A stretch of 39,946 nt of DNA from Cylindrodendrum hubeiense (lineage: Eukaryota > Ascomycota > Sordariomycetes > Hypocreales > Nectriaceae). The notes under the pieces were generated by a model, which did no database searches, was not told the origin of the DNA, and was given only the letters and a program-made list of their open reading frames with translations. Within the stretch, counting starts at the first letter, position 1, and each line of letters starts with the position of its first letter. A program made the translations under genes and the position numbers. The stretch spans positions 1 to 39,946 of the forward strand of contig JAANBB010000376.1 of the NCBI GenBank assembly GCA_014621425.1, read 5' to 3'. This document shows, in pieces, positions 19,555-32,840 of the stretch.

Positions 19555-22500
19555 CTATGTCCGGGGACTCCTCAAGAAGCCAACAACACCGCTGCAATAA
19601 CCAACCAACCCGTCTAGCCTTGAGCACTCCTTCTCTTGATACACCTTCCAATCGCCAAGCGCCGCCAATAGGGACTTGTTCTCCATAACGAGATCGAAGT
19701 GCAAGCGAAGGAAAACTGTCATCCAGGCCTGAGTAAGTTCGTAATCGCGGCGCGCCTGGAGGCGAGCGGTCAGCGCGCGGATGAAATGGAGAAGCTCGTT
19801 GGAGCCTTCCTCGCCGTCGCCAATAGATAGGGATCGTAGCTCGAGATCTGCGCTCGAGGGGGAGAGGGACTTGAGGTGCTCAATGAATTCGTCATCTGCG
19901 GGATATGTTAGTCTGACCAGGCCCATATAATCATCCTTGTGAAGGAACACTTACAAACACCAGTGGCCGCTCCAGTGCGCAGTTTGGAGCTCAGTACCTC
20001 CTCAAAACGAGCCTTCTCAACCTTGGTGATTCGGGACTTGCCCTCCTCCTCGGTTCCCGACTTCTGTTGCGCGAGCGTGCTGTCTTTGCTCGAGGGCAAG
20101 AAGAAGGGAGCCTTTTCTGGAGCCTTAGGGGCCTCCTTCGGCTTGTTTCGCTCCTTGATGAGGTCCAAATGTAGCAGCGTTTGCCATCGACTCTTAGGGA
20201 CCAAACTCAACGTCGTCAAGTCTGCGCTTAGCTGCTCAATGGTAGGGGCCACCACGGTGTCATCAGCCTCTGACTGATCGTCCTCGAAAGCGCCCTCCAG
20301 CATGCCCTGGTTCCCTTCGCCTGATACAGTAGGAGCAGAGATTTGGCCGATCTCCTTCTCCGAAATCTGTCGTGTTGGGACATGCTTGAACAAGGTCTTG
20401 TTGGTCCAGATAGTAACACCTAGCTCATCCTGAATTGTAGCAGCCAGGTATTCGCCAGTGACTGACATCGCCAGGGCCTTGCATGGCTTCTCCAGCCGGA
20501 TAGCGTCGATCAAGTGACTGGTTGGAAGATCCCAAACACGAATGACACAGTCCTTGGAGGCGGCAATGATCCACCGACCATCGTTTGAGAAACAAAAGTC
20601 GTTGATTGCATCTTGCGGCCCCCAGAACTCTCGGATAGTCCTCTTGGTCTCCATGTCCACCACCCGAATCGACAAGTCATCGCAAGTGAAGGCAATCAGG
20701 TTGCTGGCGGGGTGATATCTGCAACCTGTGGGGAACGTCATAGGGGCCCAGTCGATTTGCTCGAGGAGGTTTCCAGTTAAGAAATCCCAGAACTTGATTT
20801 TCCCATCAAGAGAGCAAGACACAATCGTCTTGTTCATTGAATCAACAACAAGGCCAGTGATGCTCTTGGTGTGTCTGCCAGTACCGGCAGGGAATTTCTG
20901 TCCAGTTTCATTCTGTAGCTGCACCACATCATCCGCTTGTCGCAATTGTTGCATCTTGAGCTGACGTGCTTGAGCTGGTGTTAGCTTCGACGGGAATCGT
21001 TGTCTGTGTGTGCCAGACTGCAAATTGTACATGTCGATGCCGCCAACTTCAGAACCCACGAGAGCAAAAGTTCCGCAAGGACTGATGGCAACTGTAGAGA
21101 CATTGGAACCATCTCCTGTGGGGAAAGCCCATCTGCCCGCCCTCTTTCGTCCCCAGAACCAGGTTCTGGCGTATGCGTCATCCTTGTGAGCCGTTACCAC
21201 GCTTTCCCAGCCAGTCATTCCGCTGGTTTCGGCGTTCCCGGTCCTCTTCTGGTTTTGAGACTTTTGCCATATCGGCTGGTTACCAGGCATGGCACCGATG
21301 CCACCATCGCGATTCAGGGAAGACGCCATGCAGGTGATTTCCGGGGCCTTGAGGTCTTCCAGAGTAGTTGTCGGTCCATGAGCCAGGGCGTTGGTAGCCA
21401 GAATTCCCACCTTCTTAGCCTTCTTGCGGATGTTGCCTTGGCTGAGTTCTGTGCTTTGACCGTCACGTCGCAAACTCCAACCCCAAAGACTTCGATCCTG
21501 GCCACCACTGAGTAGCCACTTGTTGCCGCCATCCGAGCCATCAAAATCAGAAGGCAGAAACTGCAGACAGTTGACAGGACCAGCATGTCCGCTTCGAGAG
21601 TGTAAAATTCGAGGAACAGGCGTAAATGGAGTTTCGTCAAAGATCCAGGATTTGAGCGAGTTATCACGACCACTGGTCAGGACAACTGGCTGGCCAGGCA
21701 GAAACTCAACCTTGCTGACGCCCCCACGAACAGTCGGGCCATCGTAGGATGGAGGGTTGTGAGCACTGCGCAGGACTCCCATGACACGGCCTCCGTTGTT
21801 AAGATCCCAGAAGGTCACATCTCCGGTGGCAGCTGTTGCGGTTGCCATAACACCGTCTTTTCGGCCGTCGTGGCCAGCGCCCATGCCGTCAGTCCTGAAG
21901 GAGATGGAATTGACCGGAGCCGATGCACTGCCGGCCTCAATTTGCAAAACTCGCTTATCGGTAAGAACATTGGTGATCACCAGGGGACCTTCGGAGTATG
22001 CGATCGCAAGGAGGGACAGGGCGGGACTCGGCTCGAGACAAGTGACGGAACCACAGTCGGGCGACGGAGGGAGGATGGTGTAGATGAGCTTTCCGGTGCT
22101 GATATTCCAGATTTCGACCCAACCGTCCTTTCGACCCACAAAGACCTTGTTCAAGAAGGTAGGCATTGAGACGATGCCACCAGTGATTTCGTTGCCGCGA
22201 TTGCTAGCAGCCATGGTTTGGATGGTAGTGTAGTGCTCGAGGGTAGCGGTCTTGAATACCTCAAGTCTGGTCAAAGCACAGGCGACGGTCCAGGTTCCCA
22301 GGATCAGGACCTGTCGGATAGGCTCATTCAAGTCGGAGGGTAACTGGAGCTCGTCGACCTTCTTGCCCCTCTGAAAGACCCAAATGCCCTGGGCCTCGCC
22401 CTTTTTCGATCCACCCCATGCCGCAAAAATCTTTTCCTTCCAAGCGAGCGTCGCGGTGATGTCGGCTGGAGTTTGAGGTCGGGTGATGAAGACGAGGTTC

Positions 22501-22804
22501 AGGCCGCGGCGGAGATCGTAGGTCTGGATTGATCTGCCAACCGAGGTGGAAATCTGAAAGGTGGTCTTGCCGAGGGGAATCGAGGTGAATGGAACGCCAG
22601 TGGGTGAGACAAGGCCAACAGTCTATGGGGTTCAAGTTAGAATCACGGCACAGCGTCACAATGGGCAGGGGAGGTGGAAAGAAGCCATACTCGGAAGGGA
22701 GCAAAGATCCTGGAGGAATTGGAGGCGGGCTTCGCAGCATTAGCTGGAAGGGTCGTCTTCTGGCGCTTGACCAGCGGGCGATCGAGGTCGGAGTGAGGCA
22801 TCAT
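19555..22804 (-). CDS. UTP21: U3 snoRNP / SSU-processome WD-repeat protein Utp21 (WDR36)
   Basis: Minus-strand exons 22691-22804, 19955-22622 and 19555-19895 give 1040 aa; introns are 68 and 59 nt. Utp21 is a nucleolar subunit of the UTP-B complex needed for 18S rRNA processing. Exon 1 encodes a basic tail and SRIFAPFR, joined to TVGLVSPTGVPFTS at the start of the first propeller. Two WD40 beta-propellers follow, with visible repeats such as GWVEIWNISTGKLIY, NSLKSWIFDETPF, RSLWGWSLRRDG, GKIKFWDFLTGNLLEQ and CVIRVWDLPTSHLID. After the SAPTVSGEGNQG linker comes the Utp21 C-terminal domain, including DLTTLSLVPKSRWQTLLHLDLIKERNKP and, in exon 3, YDEFIEHLKSLSPSSADLELRSLS. Length and domain order match the family. 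The ATG at 22804 is followed directly by a second one at 22801; either could be used. Confidence 0.95.
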
Positions 22805-24965
22805 AGCCTAGAGCGACGCGGGTAAAGGGGAATGGCCTGCGCGTTTCACCGTTTGGCTATGTCATATGATGCTGGTCGGTTGGTGAGGCTGCGACCACGT
22901 CCAGAAATTTTTGGCGGTGTCGCGGGAGGGCACATTTTCTGCCACTCCACCCGCCTTCCACCCACTGCTACTCGCTGCTGCCCGCCTCCACAGCAGGCCT
23001 GAGAGGTTGCGCTCCAGCGCTGTGGTTGGCTTAGCGTCCCTCTGAGTGGACAGCCAACCCGAGGTCGCCATGGTCGCCCACTAAAGGACGAAAAATCCAG
23101 CAGCACCCTCGCTCCAGGAACCCACTGCCGCACTGACCAGAAAAGCAACCCCACCTTGCCCACCTCGCACCAGGAAAAGTGCTGGATTGCGGGACCAACC
23201 ATCGATCAGCAGCAAAACGCCCAGAGCACGAATAGACGCAAATGTGGTGGAGAGAATGGAGATCGACGAACGACTGGCCAAACACTGCGAGGCAGGTACC
23301 GAAACGATTCGCATCGGCAGGGGGCAGCGCCGAGTGGATCTCGGAGGAGCAAGAAGACAGACGGCCGAACACACACACGCAAGAGACGCTGTTGGTGTCC
23401 ATGTTTGGAGGTCCCGAAAACAGTTGTGTTAGTTGGTGGACCGGCCGTGCCACTCACTGGGTGCGGTTCCAGCCATCTAACGGCTGCCCTGGCACCGTCC
23501 TAACGCATCGTCCCATAAGATGAGACAGACAGACGACTGCAGCGCAACCAAAGACAACTGGGAAGACAACTCAAGACAGGAAATTTCAAGTCGAGATCCC
23601 TCCATCGCCATTCGCCCGAAGCCCAATGCTATGCACAGCATGCACCCACTCCCGAGCCACATGCTACCACATACACATACCATACATACCACATGCTACG
23701 TCCTATCTCTTAGAGTGTCATCGCAGTCCTCCGATGCTCGTCCCGGATGCATGCCCGAGATGCACGCCCGAGATGCACCCTCGGCCCTCCAAAGGAAAGG
23801 AACAACCCGACCTCGTGGCCAGCCCTCTCGCCCTGGATGGCCGCAGCTGGCCCAATGGCGCCCTCCAATTCCAGCTTACCTGACCCGGCGCCGTTATGCG
23901 TCGGTACCAATATGCATTGTTCCCTCCCGAGCCGGATCCATGACGACGGAGGGGCACCCTTCCTCTCTCCGTGTGAACACCGTCTGTCTCAGTCACTTTC
24001 TACATCGCCCGCAAGTCTAATTACGGCCTGTCTCTCCTTCCATCCCTCCACCAAGACCAGCAAGAGCAAGCGCCGCACCGTCATTTGGCGCATCCAGCCA
24101 AACAAAGACGCAAACGCCTGTATCTCCTCGAGGCCCTTGTCCCCCGAGGCCCTCTTGTCTCTTCTCCCTCTAGCCGCAAAAGCTCTCTGAAGGCTTTGTG
24201 TGGTCCCTCCTCCCCAGCTGACCCTCACCCTTCGCCCCCCCCGCCATCCCAGTAGTCCAGGGATCCAGAGATCCTAAGATCCCCGCCAGCGGGCCTAGAC
24301 GGCCCAGAAGCCCCAGGAGCCGGCCGTTGGTCATTGATCGCGACTGATGAAAGAAAAAAAAACTTCCCCGATAGAACCGCCTTTATTGGGCTATACAGGC
24401 CTCCCAACCCTGGCTCTGAGTCGCCACTGCATCGCCCTGTTATTTCTGTGCCCCAGTAACAGGCAGCATATTCGCCATCTCGCCGTCGCAATCTCTAGCG
24501 TGCTGCGTCATCGCGACCGCTGATTCGACCCCCCAGGCGAACAAGAAAAATATGCCACCCCTACCCTCTTCAGTGAGGTGACCTGCATTGGCGGGAATCC
24601 ACTCTGTAACGGCCATTGAGACAAGCGGTCGCGACCCAGACGGTCTGGGTGCGGCTAATCAAAATCGCATCTCGAGCTACCGAGACCTGGTGTTCCGTGC
24701 CCGTCCCGCCGGATGCAGCAGCCCAGTTCAGCACCGCTGAGACACGAGACAGCCGGACCCCGATGACGGCCAAGCCCGATCTTGATAAACTTCGTGTCGC
24801 GCCCCGAGCCAGAAGCTTAGGAACCCCGAAATCAAGCACTGCCAACACGCAAGCTCCAAGCTTCAGACTCAAGCCCCAAGATCTACCACGTAGGCTTTGA
24901 CTCAAGGCTCTGGTCACCCGGCTCTTAGCTTCTCCTGACGGCACACACGACGCACAAAGCACATA
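22805..24965. other. Divergent promoter region, UTP21 to VIP1
   Basis: This 2.16 kb between divergent genes has no supported gene. ORFs of up to 195 codons occur on both strands but overlap each other and lack recognisable domains. Bases 23630-23790 contain ATGC/CACAT-type imperfect repeats (GAGATGCACGCCCGAGATGCACC). Bases 24000-24260 are very C/T-rich. The long C-rich stretch upstream of VIP1 suggests a long 5' leader, possibly with its own introns, but I cannot place a transcription start. Confidence 0.5.
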
Positions 24966-27900
24966 ATGGATGCCATGGATATCGCCGACACAATGGACCG
25001 ACCGGGCCCGAATTCTGTTGGCACCACCGGCGCCGTAGATAACCCAACATACTCTACTAGCCCCTCCGACGACGCTTCTCCCGACTTTTCTCGCTGCCCG
25101 CCTACTTCTCTTCCTCTTCCACAGCCCCAGACCAAGCTGTCCCGCCATCCCTCTCAATCGTCCTCATTACCCCCTGCCAATTCCTTCGCCACCAGGAAGG
25201 GCCGCTGTGTCGAACCCGGCACCTCGGATATCCACGCCCGCCGTACCAGTTTCTCCATCCCACCACACTCGTCCAAATCCCTAAAGAGTCCGAGATCTCT
25301 GCTCACCCGGCCCCGCGGAGAGTCCACGACCTCAGACGCCTGGAGCGAGGACCTGGCACTAGCCGACTCGCAGCACGCCCTTGGCGAGGATCCCCACAAC
25401 CTGCATAATCGCCTGTCCTCCGCCACCGACAGCCTTCACACCGTCTTGCCAGATCCTTTGCCAAACTCGAAGACGTCTTCCGATCCCCAGACCAACAGAC
25501 TCTCGGTCAACTCACTCTATTCCCTAGCATCGGCCCGGGGTGTCATCACACCCTCAACCTCCGGACAAGGATCAGAGTTAGGGACACCTCCTCGCTCAGT
25601 ATCTGGCTGTATGCCACCGTCGAAGAGCATAGGTCAAGCCCAATCCGAAGCCGGAATCTCGAACGTCACCATCACTACCTCATCATCCTCTCATTGGAAC
25701 CAACCAGGCGGGGGACATCAACTAGCCCCTCGTGATTCTCAGTCACAGTCACTCGACTTGAGAAGACAATCGCACCGCGCCGATACCATGCAAAACAGCA
25801 CGCCCAACCTGCGCTCCCAGCCCGACCGGTCCCGCAGTCGGGCCAAGAGGCGGTTCAGCGGGAGCACCGCTACAAGCAGCCACAGCCCAAGCAGTGATCG
25901 GGGCCCTCATCACCGCGAGAGGGAAGACGGTAAGCTTTTCCGCCTCTGGACCGAACAATTGCTGCTCGTATCGGAAGCCCTAACGTCAAGCAGTGAAACC
26001 GGCACGCTGGGGCACCATTGGCGTCTGTGCGCTTGATGTGAAGGCCAGGAGCAAGCCTAGCCGGACCATCCTGAACCGGCTCATCGCCAATCGCGAATTC
26101 GATGTCGTCGTGTTCGGCGACAAAGTTATTCTCGACGAAGGTATGTTGCTCAGGAGAGAAGTTGCATTGTCAGAGCCGTACTAATCTGCATGTTTCAGAG
26201 GTCGAGAATTGGCCCATATGGTGAGTACCCGGCCCTCGGTGAACTGAAATAGAATAGTGGCGTGCATCAACCATCTGCAACAGGCACGTGCGGTCTTTCC
26301 TTTTACGATCACTAACAATTGCCAGCGACTACCTCATCTCCTTTTACTCGGATGGCTTCCCTCTTGACAAAGCCATTGCCTATGTCAAGGCGCGCAAGCC
26401 TTTTTGTGTCAATGATGTGCCTATGCAGCAGATCCTCTGGGATCGCCGCGTCTGTCTGCATTTACTCGACAAAATCCATGTCCGCACACCGAAGCGCCTT
26501 GAGGTGAGCCGTGATGGCGGCCCCCAGATGCTCACCCCAGAAGTGGCCAAACACATCAAGGATGTGTCGGGCGTCACCTTGGAACCAGTTGATCCGAAAA
26601 AGTTTCTACCTCCCCGCAAAGTGGAATTACTCGAAGATGGCGATGTCCTAAGCGTCGACGGCCAACTACTAAAGAAGCCGTTTGTAGAGAAGCCAACAAG
26701 TGGCGAGGACCACAACATCATCATCTACTTCCCCAAGAGCGCCGGCGGCGGCGCACGCAAGCTCTTCAGGAAGATTGGAAACAAGAGCTCTGACTTTATC
26801 CCGGAATTAACAGTACCGCGCGCCATAACCGAACCCAACAGCAGCTACCTCTACGAAAGCTTCATGCAGGTCGATAATGCTGAAGATGTCAAGGCATATA
26901 CTGTCGGGCCTAGCTATTGCCATGCGGAAACCCGAAAGAGCCCCGTTGTCGATGGCGTTGTCAGAAGAAACACTCATGGAAAGGAATTGCGCTACGTCAC
27001 TGCGTTGAGCCCCGAGGAGAAGGAAGTTGCCAGCAAGATCTCAACCGCATTTGGCCAGAGAGTATGTGGCTTTGATCTCCTACGTGCATCCGGTAAGAGC
27101 TATGTGATTGATGTCAATGGTTGGAGTTTCGTCAAGGACAATGATGAGTACTACGATCATTCCGCAAGCATTCTCAAGGAGATGTTTATCAAGGAGAAGC
27201 TGCGTCGTGGTGGTGTCACACCTCCCATGCCCTCGCCTGCCCCGTCAGACACTGATCCCTTTACTCGGGCGTCCAATGCATTCAAGGATCGAGAGCAGGC
27301 TCATATACCAACCGCAAATGCAAACAGGAACTCGATGATGTCGACCAATGGTGCCGATTCTCAAAGCATCGATTCATCCCGGCGAGTTCCTAGCGGAACC
27401 GCAACTCCCTTCCCCACGGACAACGGGCTACCGTCGAAAGCCCAGGGCTCTACAACCCACCTACCACCTCCCCTGGACCTATCGATACCTGGTGCAGTAT
27501 CTGTGCCCCCTTCGACTCAACAAACCACTTCTTCGATAGACCCACCTCCCTCGGAATCGCATGAAGACAGCATGCCAGCTCCACCTCCCCCGAAGCATTC
27601 TTGGAAGTTGAAGGGTATGGTGTCTGTGATTCGACACGCAGACCGCACGCCGAAGCAGAAGTACAAATTCACGTTCCACACCGAGCCATTCATTGCGCTC
27701 CTGAAGGGCCATCAGGAAGAAGTTCTGTTGATTGGCGAGGCTGCATTGGCAAGTGTTATACAGGCCGTTGATGTGGCATTTCAAGAGGATATTGAAGATC
27801 GATCAAAACTTCGGTCTCTTCGCAATGTCCTGGTGAAGAAGGGTAGCTGGGCGGGTACAAAAGTTCAGATCAAACCTATGTTCCGGAAGAAGAAGACGGA

Positions 27901-29921
27901 ACCCGTGCCAGTCGTGGATGAGATGCCAGACTTGACTGAGCATGTGGAGTCTACCATAGTGGAGGACGAGGGCAATTTATCTTCCAAGGAAGAACCGCAT
28001 CGAGCTCCCAAGCGTCACGATTCACTCTCCGGTATGACCATGTCCAAGTTCACCGCGGCAGAGGAGAGCTTAGTCCTCGACAAGTTGCAGCTCATCGTCA
28101 AGTGGGGGGGAGAGCCAACCCACTCGGCACGATACCAGGCCCAGGACCTTGGCGAGAGCATGCGCAACGATTTGATGCTGTTGAACAGGGACATTCTCGA
28201 CGAGGTCCACGTCTTTAGCAGCTCCGAGCGGCGTGTGACGGCGAGTGCCCAGATATGGGCCGCCTCCTTTCTGGACAAGAAAGACATTCCCGAAGACCTT
28301 ATCACGATTCGCAAGGACCTCCTCGATGACTCGAATGCCGCAAAGGATGAAATGGACAAGGTCAAGAAAAAGTTGAAGGGGCTTCTGCGTAAGGGCAATG
28401 AACGGCCAGCGCAATTCGCCTGGCCAGAAAACATGCCTGAACCCTCCGAGGTGCAGACACGAGTTGTGCAGCTGATGAAGTTCCACCGTCGTGTCATGCA
28501 CTACAACTACGGCAAACTGTACAGCGGGGCTGTGACTTCTCTCAACGCCATTTCTAACCCGAGCACGGAAAAGTTGGCTGGAGATGGTTCGAGTTCGTCC
28601 ATTTCATCGTCCATCTCACATGCCAACGCCGTCAACAACATCCAATCCCGGTGGTGTTGTGGTGAGGATGCAGAACTGTTCAAGGAACGCTGGGAAAAGC
28701 TCTTTGCTGAGTTTTGCGATGGCGATAAGGTCGACCCTAGCAAGATCTCGGAGCTCTATGATACGATGAAGTTTGACGCCCTACACAATCGCCAGTTCCT
28801 GGAGTGGGTGTACACCCCGCCGAGTCACATGCTAGAAGAGTACGGTTACGCGATTACGGAGGCGAAACCCAAGGTATCAGAAGATAGCAAGTTCTCGGAG
28901 GACGTCAAGCCGGAGAAGCCCCAGAACCCATCGCCTGATGGTTCGGACAAAGTCGACACGGGCAGCCGATCTGCCTCGGTCAAAAAACTCTTCAGGCGAC
29001 GATCGTTTCTCAACAACCTTCGGCACTTCCACGAGGAGGCGCCGCCGGAGCAATACTTCCGACTCTACAAGGGCACAAATCAGAGCACCACCAAGGCGGA
29101 CGCGCGGAATGAGCCTTTGCAGGAGCTCTACCGGCTTGCAAAGATCCTATTCGATTTTATCTGCCCCCAGGAGTACGGCATTTCAGACAGCGAGAAGCTC
29201 GAGATTGGCCTGCTTACGTCACTGCCCCTACTTAAAGAGATTGTTCAAGACCTAGAGGAGATGCAGGCATCCGACGACGCCAAGTCGTTCTTCTACTTTA
29301 CCAAGGAGTCGCACATATATACGCTACTCAACTGCATCATTGAGGGTGGCATTGAGACCAAAATCAAGCGCAGCACGATTCCCGAGCTTGACTACCTCTC
29401 TCAGATCAGCTTCGAGCTCTACGAATCGGAGACTAAGACGACCGCACACGGGTGTCCAGATGACGAGCCCACCTTCACGTACAGCATTCGCATTACCATC
29501 AGCCCAGGCTGCCACGTCTTCGATCCCCTGCACGTCCAGCTAGACAGCCGACATTGCATCGGATGCGCCCCCAGACGGAGCTTGACGCCACACGCGGATT
29601 GGCTGCAGGTTATCAAGACACTCCGGGCCAAGTTCAACCAGTAAGCTTCCCTTTGATGCACCCTCCTTGCCCGTGACATATCAACTAACTCAGCTGTGCA
29701 GGGTCAAGCTACCTAAGACATTCCTGGCGGTGAACCTGTCTGATGCTTTTACGTTCGAAGAGAACGAGCGGCAGGGGAGCGACAACGATGTGCTGGAGAT
29801 GAAGGCGGTGGCGCATAATCACTTCGGGCCAAAATCGACCAAACCCAATCCAGATAATGATACCGTTATGGGGAATGGGACCGAGGGTAGCAAGGAGGCC
29901 AATCCTCAAGCCGCGGGATAA
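24966..29921 (+). CDS. VIP1: Inositol hexakisphosphate/diphosphoinositol kinase-phosphatase Vip1/Asp1
   Basis: Five exons (24966-25929, 25994-26140, 26199-26220, 26326-29640 and 29702-29921) give 1555 aa. Vip1/PPIP5K enzymes phosphorylate the 1-position of InsP6/5-InsP7 and, through a second domain, reverse it; in fungi they influence polarity, microtubules and phosphate signalling. Residues 1-320 are a Ser/Pro-rich, probably disordered extension. The ATP-grasp kinase domain starts at [17 protein letters not shown] and includes [10 protein letters not shown] and DVNGWSFVK (Asp640, Asn642). After a disordered linker, the histidine-acid-phosphatase-like domain starts with [15 protein letters not shown] (Arg814, His815, Arg818) and ends near [11 protein letters not shown] (His1441) and [13 protein letters not shown]. 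Introns are 64, 58, 105 and 61 nt. Exon 3 is only 22 nt (EVENWPI) and joins in frame to [18 protein letters not shown]. The last ~45 residues are variable. Family and active-site motifs are certain; the start Met is the first of three close ones. Confidence 0.95.
26199..26220 (+). other. 22-nt microexon of VIP1
   Basis: Bounded by TTTCAG before and GTGAGT after, this exon adds the conserved EVENWPI stretch of the kinase domain, and both joins restore the frame. Skipping it would shift the frame, since 22 is not a multiple of three. Listed separately because automatic gene prediction often drops such exons. Confidence 0.85.
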
Positions 29922-32604
29922 TGGCTAATTGGTACATATTCGGTGTGACGTGTAACCGACCACGCTTTAGGGTAGGGGTTTTTAACACAATTATTGTCCA
30001 CCCCAGTTCACCACACGACTTTTTTTGCCAAACCGGCGAAACTTTTAGAAGCGTGATCCATGTTGCGCCTAGGGAGGAGAGGAGGGGGAATGCAGGAGGA
30101 TCATTCCCAGTTCGTCAGGTGTCTTTAGGAACAGATCATGAGATATACAGGACGGGCCGGTTATGCAACGGAAAAAATTGAATACCGTTAAAAAAAAATG
30201 ATACATCGCAGTGTGCCATATGGGTAATAGGGTGATAAGGGAGACGTGCGTCATGCCTGATGGTCCAGGGTGGCCGTGAAATTGTCGAAGTGTGCCCCCG
30301 GTCTGCGGAACCGTCATCGCCAATGTTAACTGCGCAACATGCAGGGACGGGATATTAGCGGGAGACACTACTGCACTCACTCGCATGTGTCAGTGATTGG
30401 GATTGGACAAGTGACAGATGTCCTCGAGGCAAGCCTTAGCTGAGGGAGGCAGGCTGAATCACCCTGGCGGCGTTTTGGAGATACTAGCGTGGTTAGAAAG
30501 CAACGAGACGGGATTGGTCTAAGAGGTCACCGTCAACGCTGTCCCATGAGGGTTTGAGGGACCGGAAATCTGGGTCACCGCCACAAGGCGATCCTCTCAC
30601 GTGGACCAGCTTCCCCTGGAACATGCACCGAGGATACGGACGCGGAACCGGCCTCCTTTCGACTGGGGCTTAGTGTCATGGCGTGCCATGTGGTGGCATC
30701 ACCAAATCCCTTCCGTCGGGAACCGCCATGTGAGGGAGGAGAGGAGGTAAACAGTGGGGGCGTTCTCGCAAGCCAGGCCCAGAACGGGGACATTCTGTGG
30801 GGGGAGAGGCGCAACGACAGGGCCGTAAGTTTCGTCGGGAACGATGTTCGACGGGGCCTTCTGGAAATCGTGAGACCCGCAGGCGGAAGTGCTTTTGTGG
30901 TCTGTTGGAGGGGTTGCCGTCGCCTCATTGAGGAAATTGCGCTTGCTGAGCCTGGCGGGTGGAAAAGAGGGTTTCGACTACGGAGACGGGATCTAGGATG
31001 TGAGTTGTCTAGGATTGGCGGGCGATGTGGTAATCATGGAATATTCCGTTGTTGTCTCGACGCACTCAGAGAGATGACTCCACTATCAAGACAGGACGTA
31101 GCCGCAATTAAGTGGACCCAGGCCTGATCGTAAGATGAAGCGTGTGGGAGTAACGTACAGGGAGGGGGGCGTCTGTCAGCTCGGGGACGACGTCACCGAG
31201 GTGCAGGGCGGTACAGGACAGGGTCAAGGGTGACGGGGGTTAAGACTGGCCAGGGCGACCTGAGGTCCCTCACTGACAGATCCGAGGCGGAGGCGTCTGC
31301 AGATGGGGAAATGCCATGCCGACCACCGGCAGATGCGCATGGGGGTTGGCCGGACTTACAAACGAGACGAACGGCGACGGTAGGCGCATTTGCTCCGGTT
31401 CAGGATGAGTGCTGGACGGAGGTGGTTTGGGATTGACACTGACTGGGTGACGATGACTGTTCTCGGGTTACCAGACACCGAGAGGCTCGTATCGATTGGA
31501 AAAAGATATTGGACATGAAATCTTTTGCAATGTTTGGCCGGGGGTTCGAAACGAGGCGATGCTCTCCTTTGACCAAGCAACCCGTGTAAGTGCGAAGGGT
31601 TGTGCGCCTCGCGGATTGATGGAGCCATGTCTCACGGGAGACGGCCACGCCGGATGCCGTAGCACGGCTTCGGTTTCAGCAGCTAACGACGGGGAGATGC
31701 CGGGCTGGTCCAAGCTGAGGCGGCCATTGACGCCGACACCGCGTGGAATTTTGACGGTACGATGTGTGCGGATCGAGTTTTGGACGCTGGATGGCTTGGC
31801 CCGGTGGCTGGCCCGGGACGGACGGGGGAGTGCGCCGTGCATAGGTTGGCAGTTGGCCGATGGCCGGGGGGGCGGGTCTAAATCCCGTCGCGGACTCCCA
31901 TTCGAAGAGGGCAGGTTTAATCGATATGCTTAGACTGCCCTTATGAGCTGGCGGCAGGGCATAGTGCATGGAGCAACGGTAGCGTTGGCTGCGATGGGGC
32001 AGCCAGGTTGTGTCATGGACTTGTTTGTCAACTTACGAATCCGTCCCACGCAGCAGGTCGGCAGGGGGGCGAGGGTCCTGGGAGGGTCGCATGGCCTGCA
32101 AGTCAGCAGGTTTGACGACGAGGGAAGAGGCAGGAGGCTAGGCTGTGTCGAAAAGAGCAAACAAGACGGGATGTGGCAAGGGACAAAAACCGGTAGACCG
32201 GATAATTAGAGATGAAGACAGGGCGAACAAGGGATATGGTCGATCAGCGATGGAGACGGCAAGGACGACAAGACAAGGCCTACATAGTCGACAAGGACCA
32301 GCAGACAAGACTTACCATGTCGAATCTCCTAGTGTCGGGCCCACCTCTTGTTGTCTCGCGCGCTGCGCTGGTCAACGTACGAAGCCGTAGGGAGTAGAAA
32401 GTGTGGCCTCTCTCCCTGGCCCCTGGCGGCCGGAAGCAAGCCCATTTGTTTGTCGACATCGAAAAGGTTGTTGATGCTGGGGGGCGTAGGTTTACGGGTT
32501 GCGATTCGCCGCCCGCGGGCTGCGGCTCACGGAGCATGATTGGTAGCAAGGCCGTGATTAGGATGACGAAGAGGTACCATGTAGCTTCCGAGGGGTCTGA
32601 GAGT

Positions 32605-32840
32605 AGGTTGGTAGGTTGGTAGGTAGGTTAGGTCAGGTATGTGAGTATGCGAGTCTGAGAGAGGTAGGGATGTCGACGGGAGCGGAAGCGATGTGGAAAA
32701 CATTGGTCGTAGGGCGAGGCGTGGAAACGGGGCCCAGTGGAGGTGGTGGATGCGCCCTCTAGAGCTGCTAGGTACCTCAGGTAGGTACCGGAGGTAGGCA
32801 GGTAGGCAAGTAAGTAGGCAGGTAGGCAGCTAAGGTAGGC
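32605..32840 (+). repeat. Two clusters of imperfect GGTA/GTAGG repeats
   Basis: Bases 32605-32640 (GTAGGTTGGTAGGTTGGTAGGT...) and 32768-32840 (AGGTACCTCAGGTAGGTACC, GGCAGGTAGGCAAGTAAGTAGGCAGGTAGGC) are loose tandem arrays of GGTA-type tetranucleotides, the reverse complement of the TACC repeat at 8918. They are degenerate rather than perfect. Confidence 0.7.

Noticed and set aside
22324..22740. 138-codon minus-strand ORF over the start of UTP21
   Set aside because: Wrong frame; the correct frame, spliced through the 68-nt intron, gives the conserved Utp21 N-terminus.
24570..25157. 195-codon ORF on the minus strand
   Set aside because: It overlaps the first exon of VIP1 on the other strand and has no family signature; most likely an antisense shadow.
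31500..31570. GGGTTCGAAACG as a possible tRNA B-box
   Set aside because: The last bases do not match the consensus and no A-box or acceptor stem was found.
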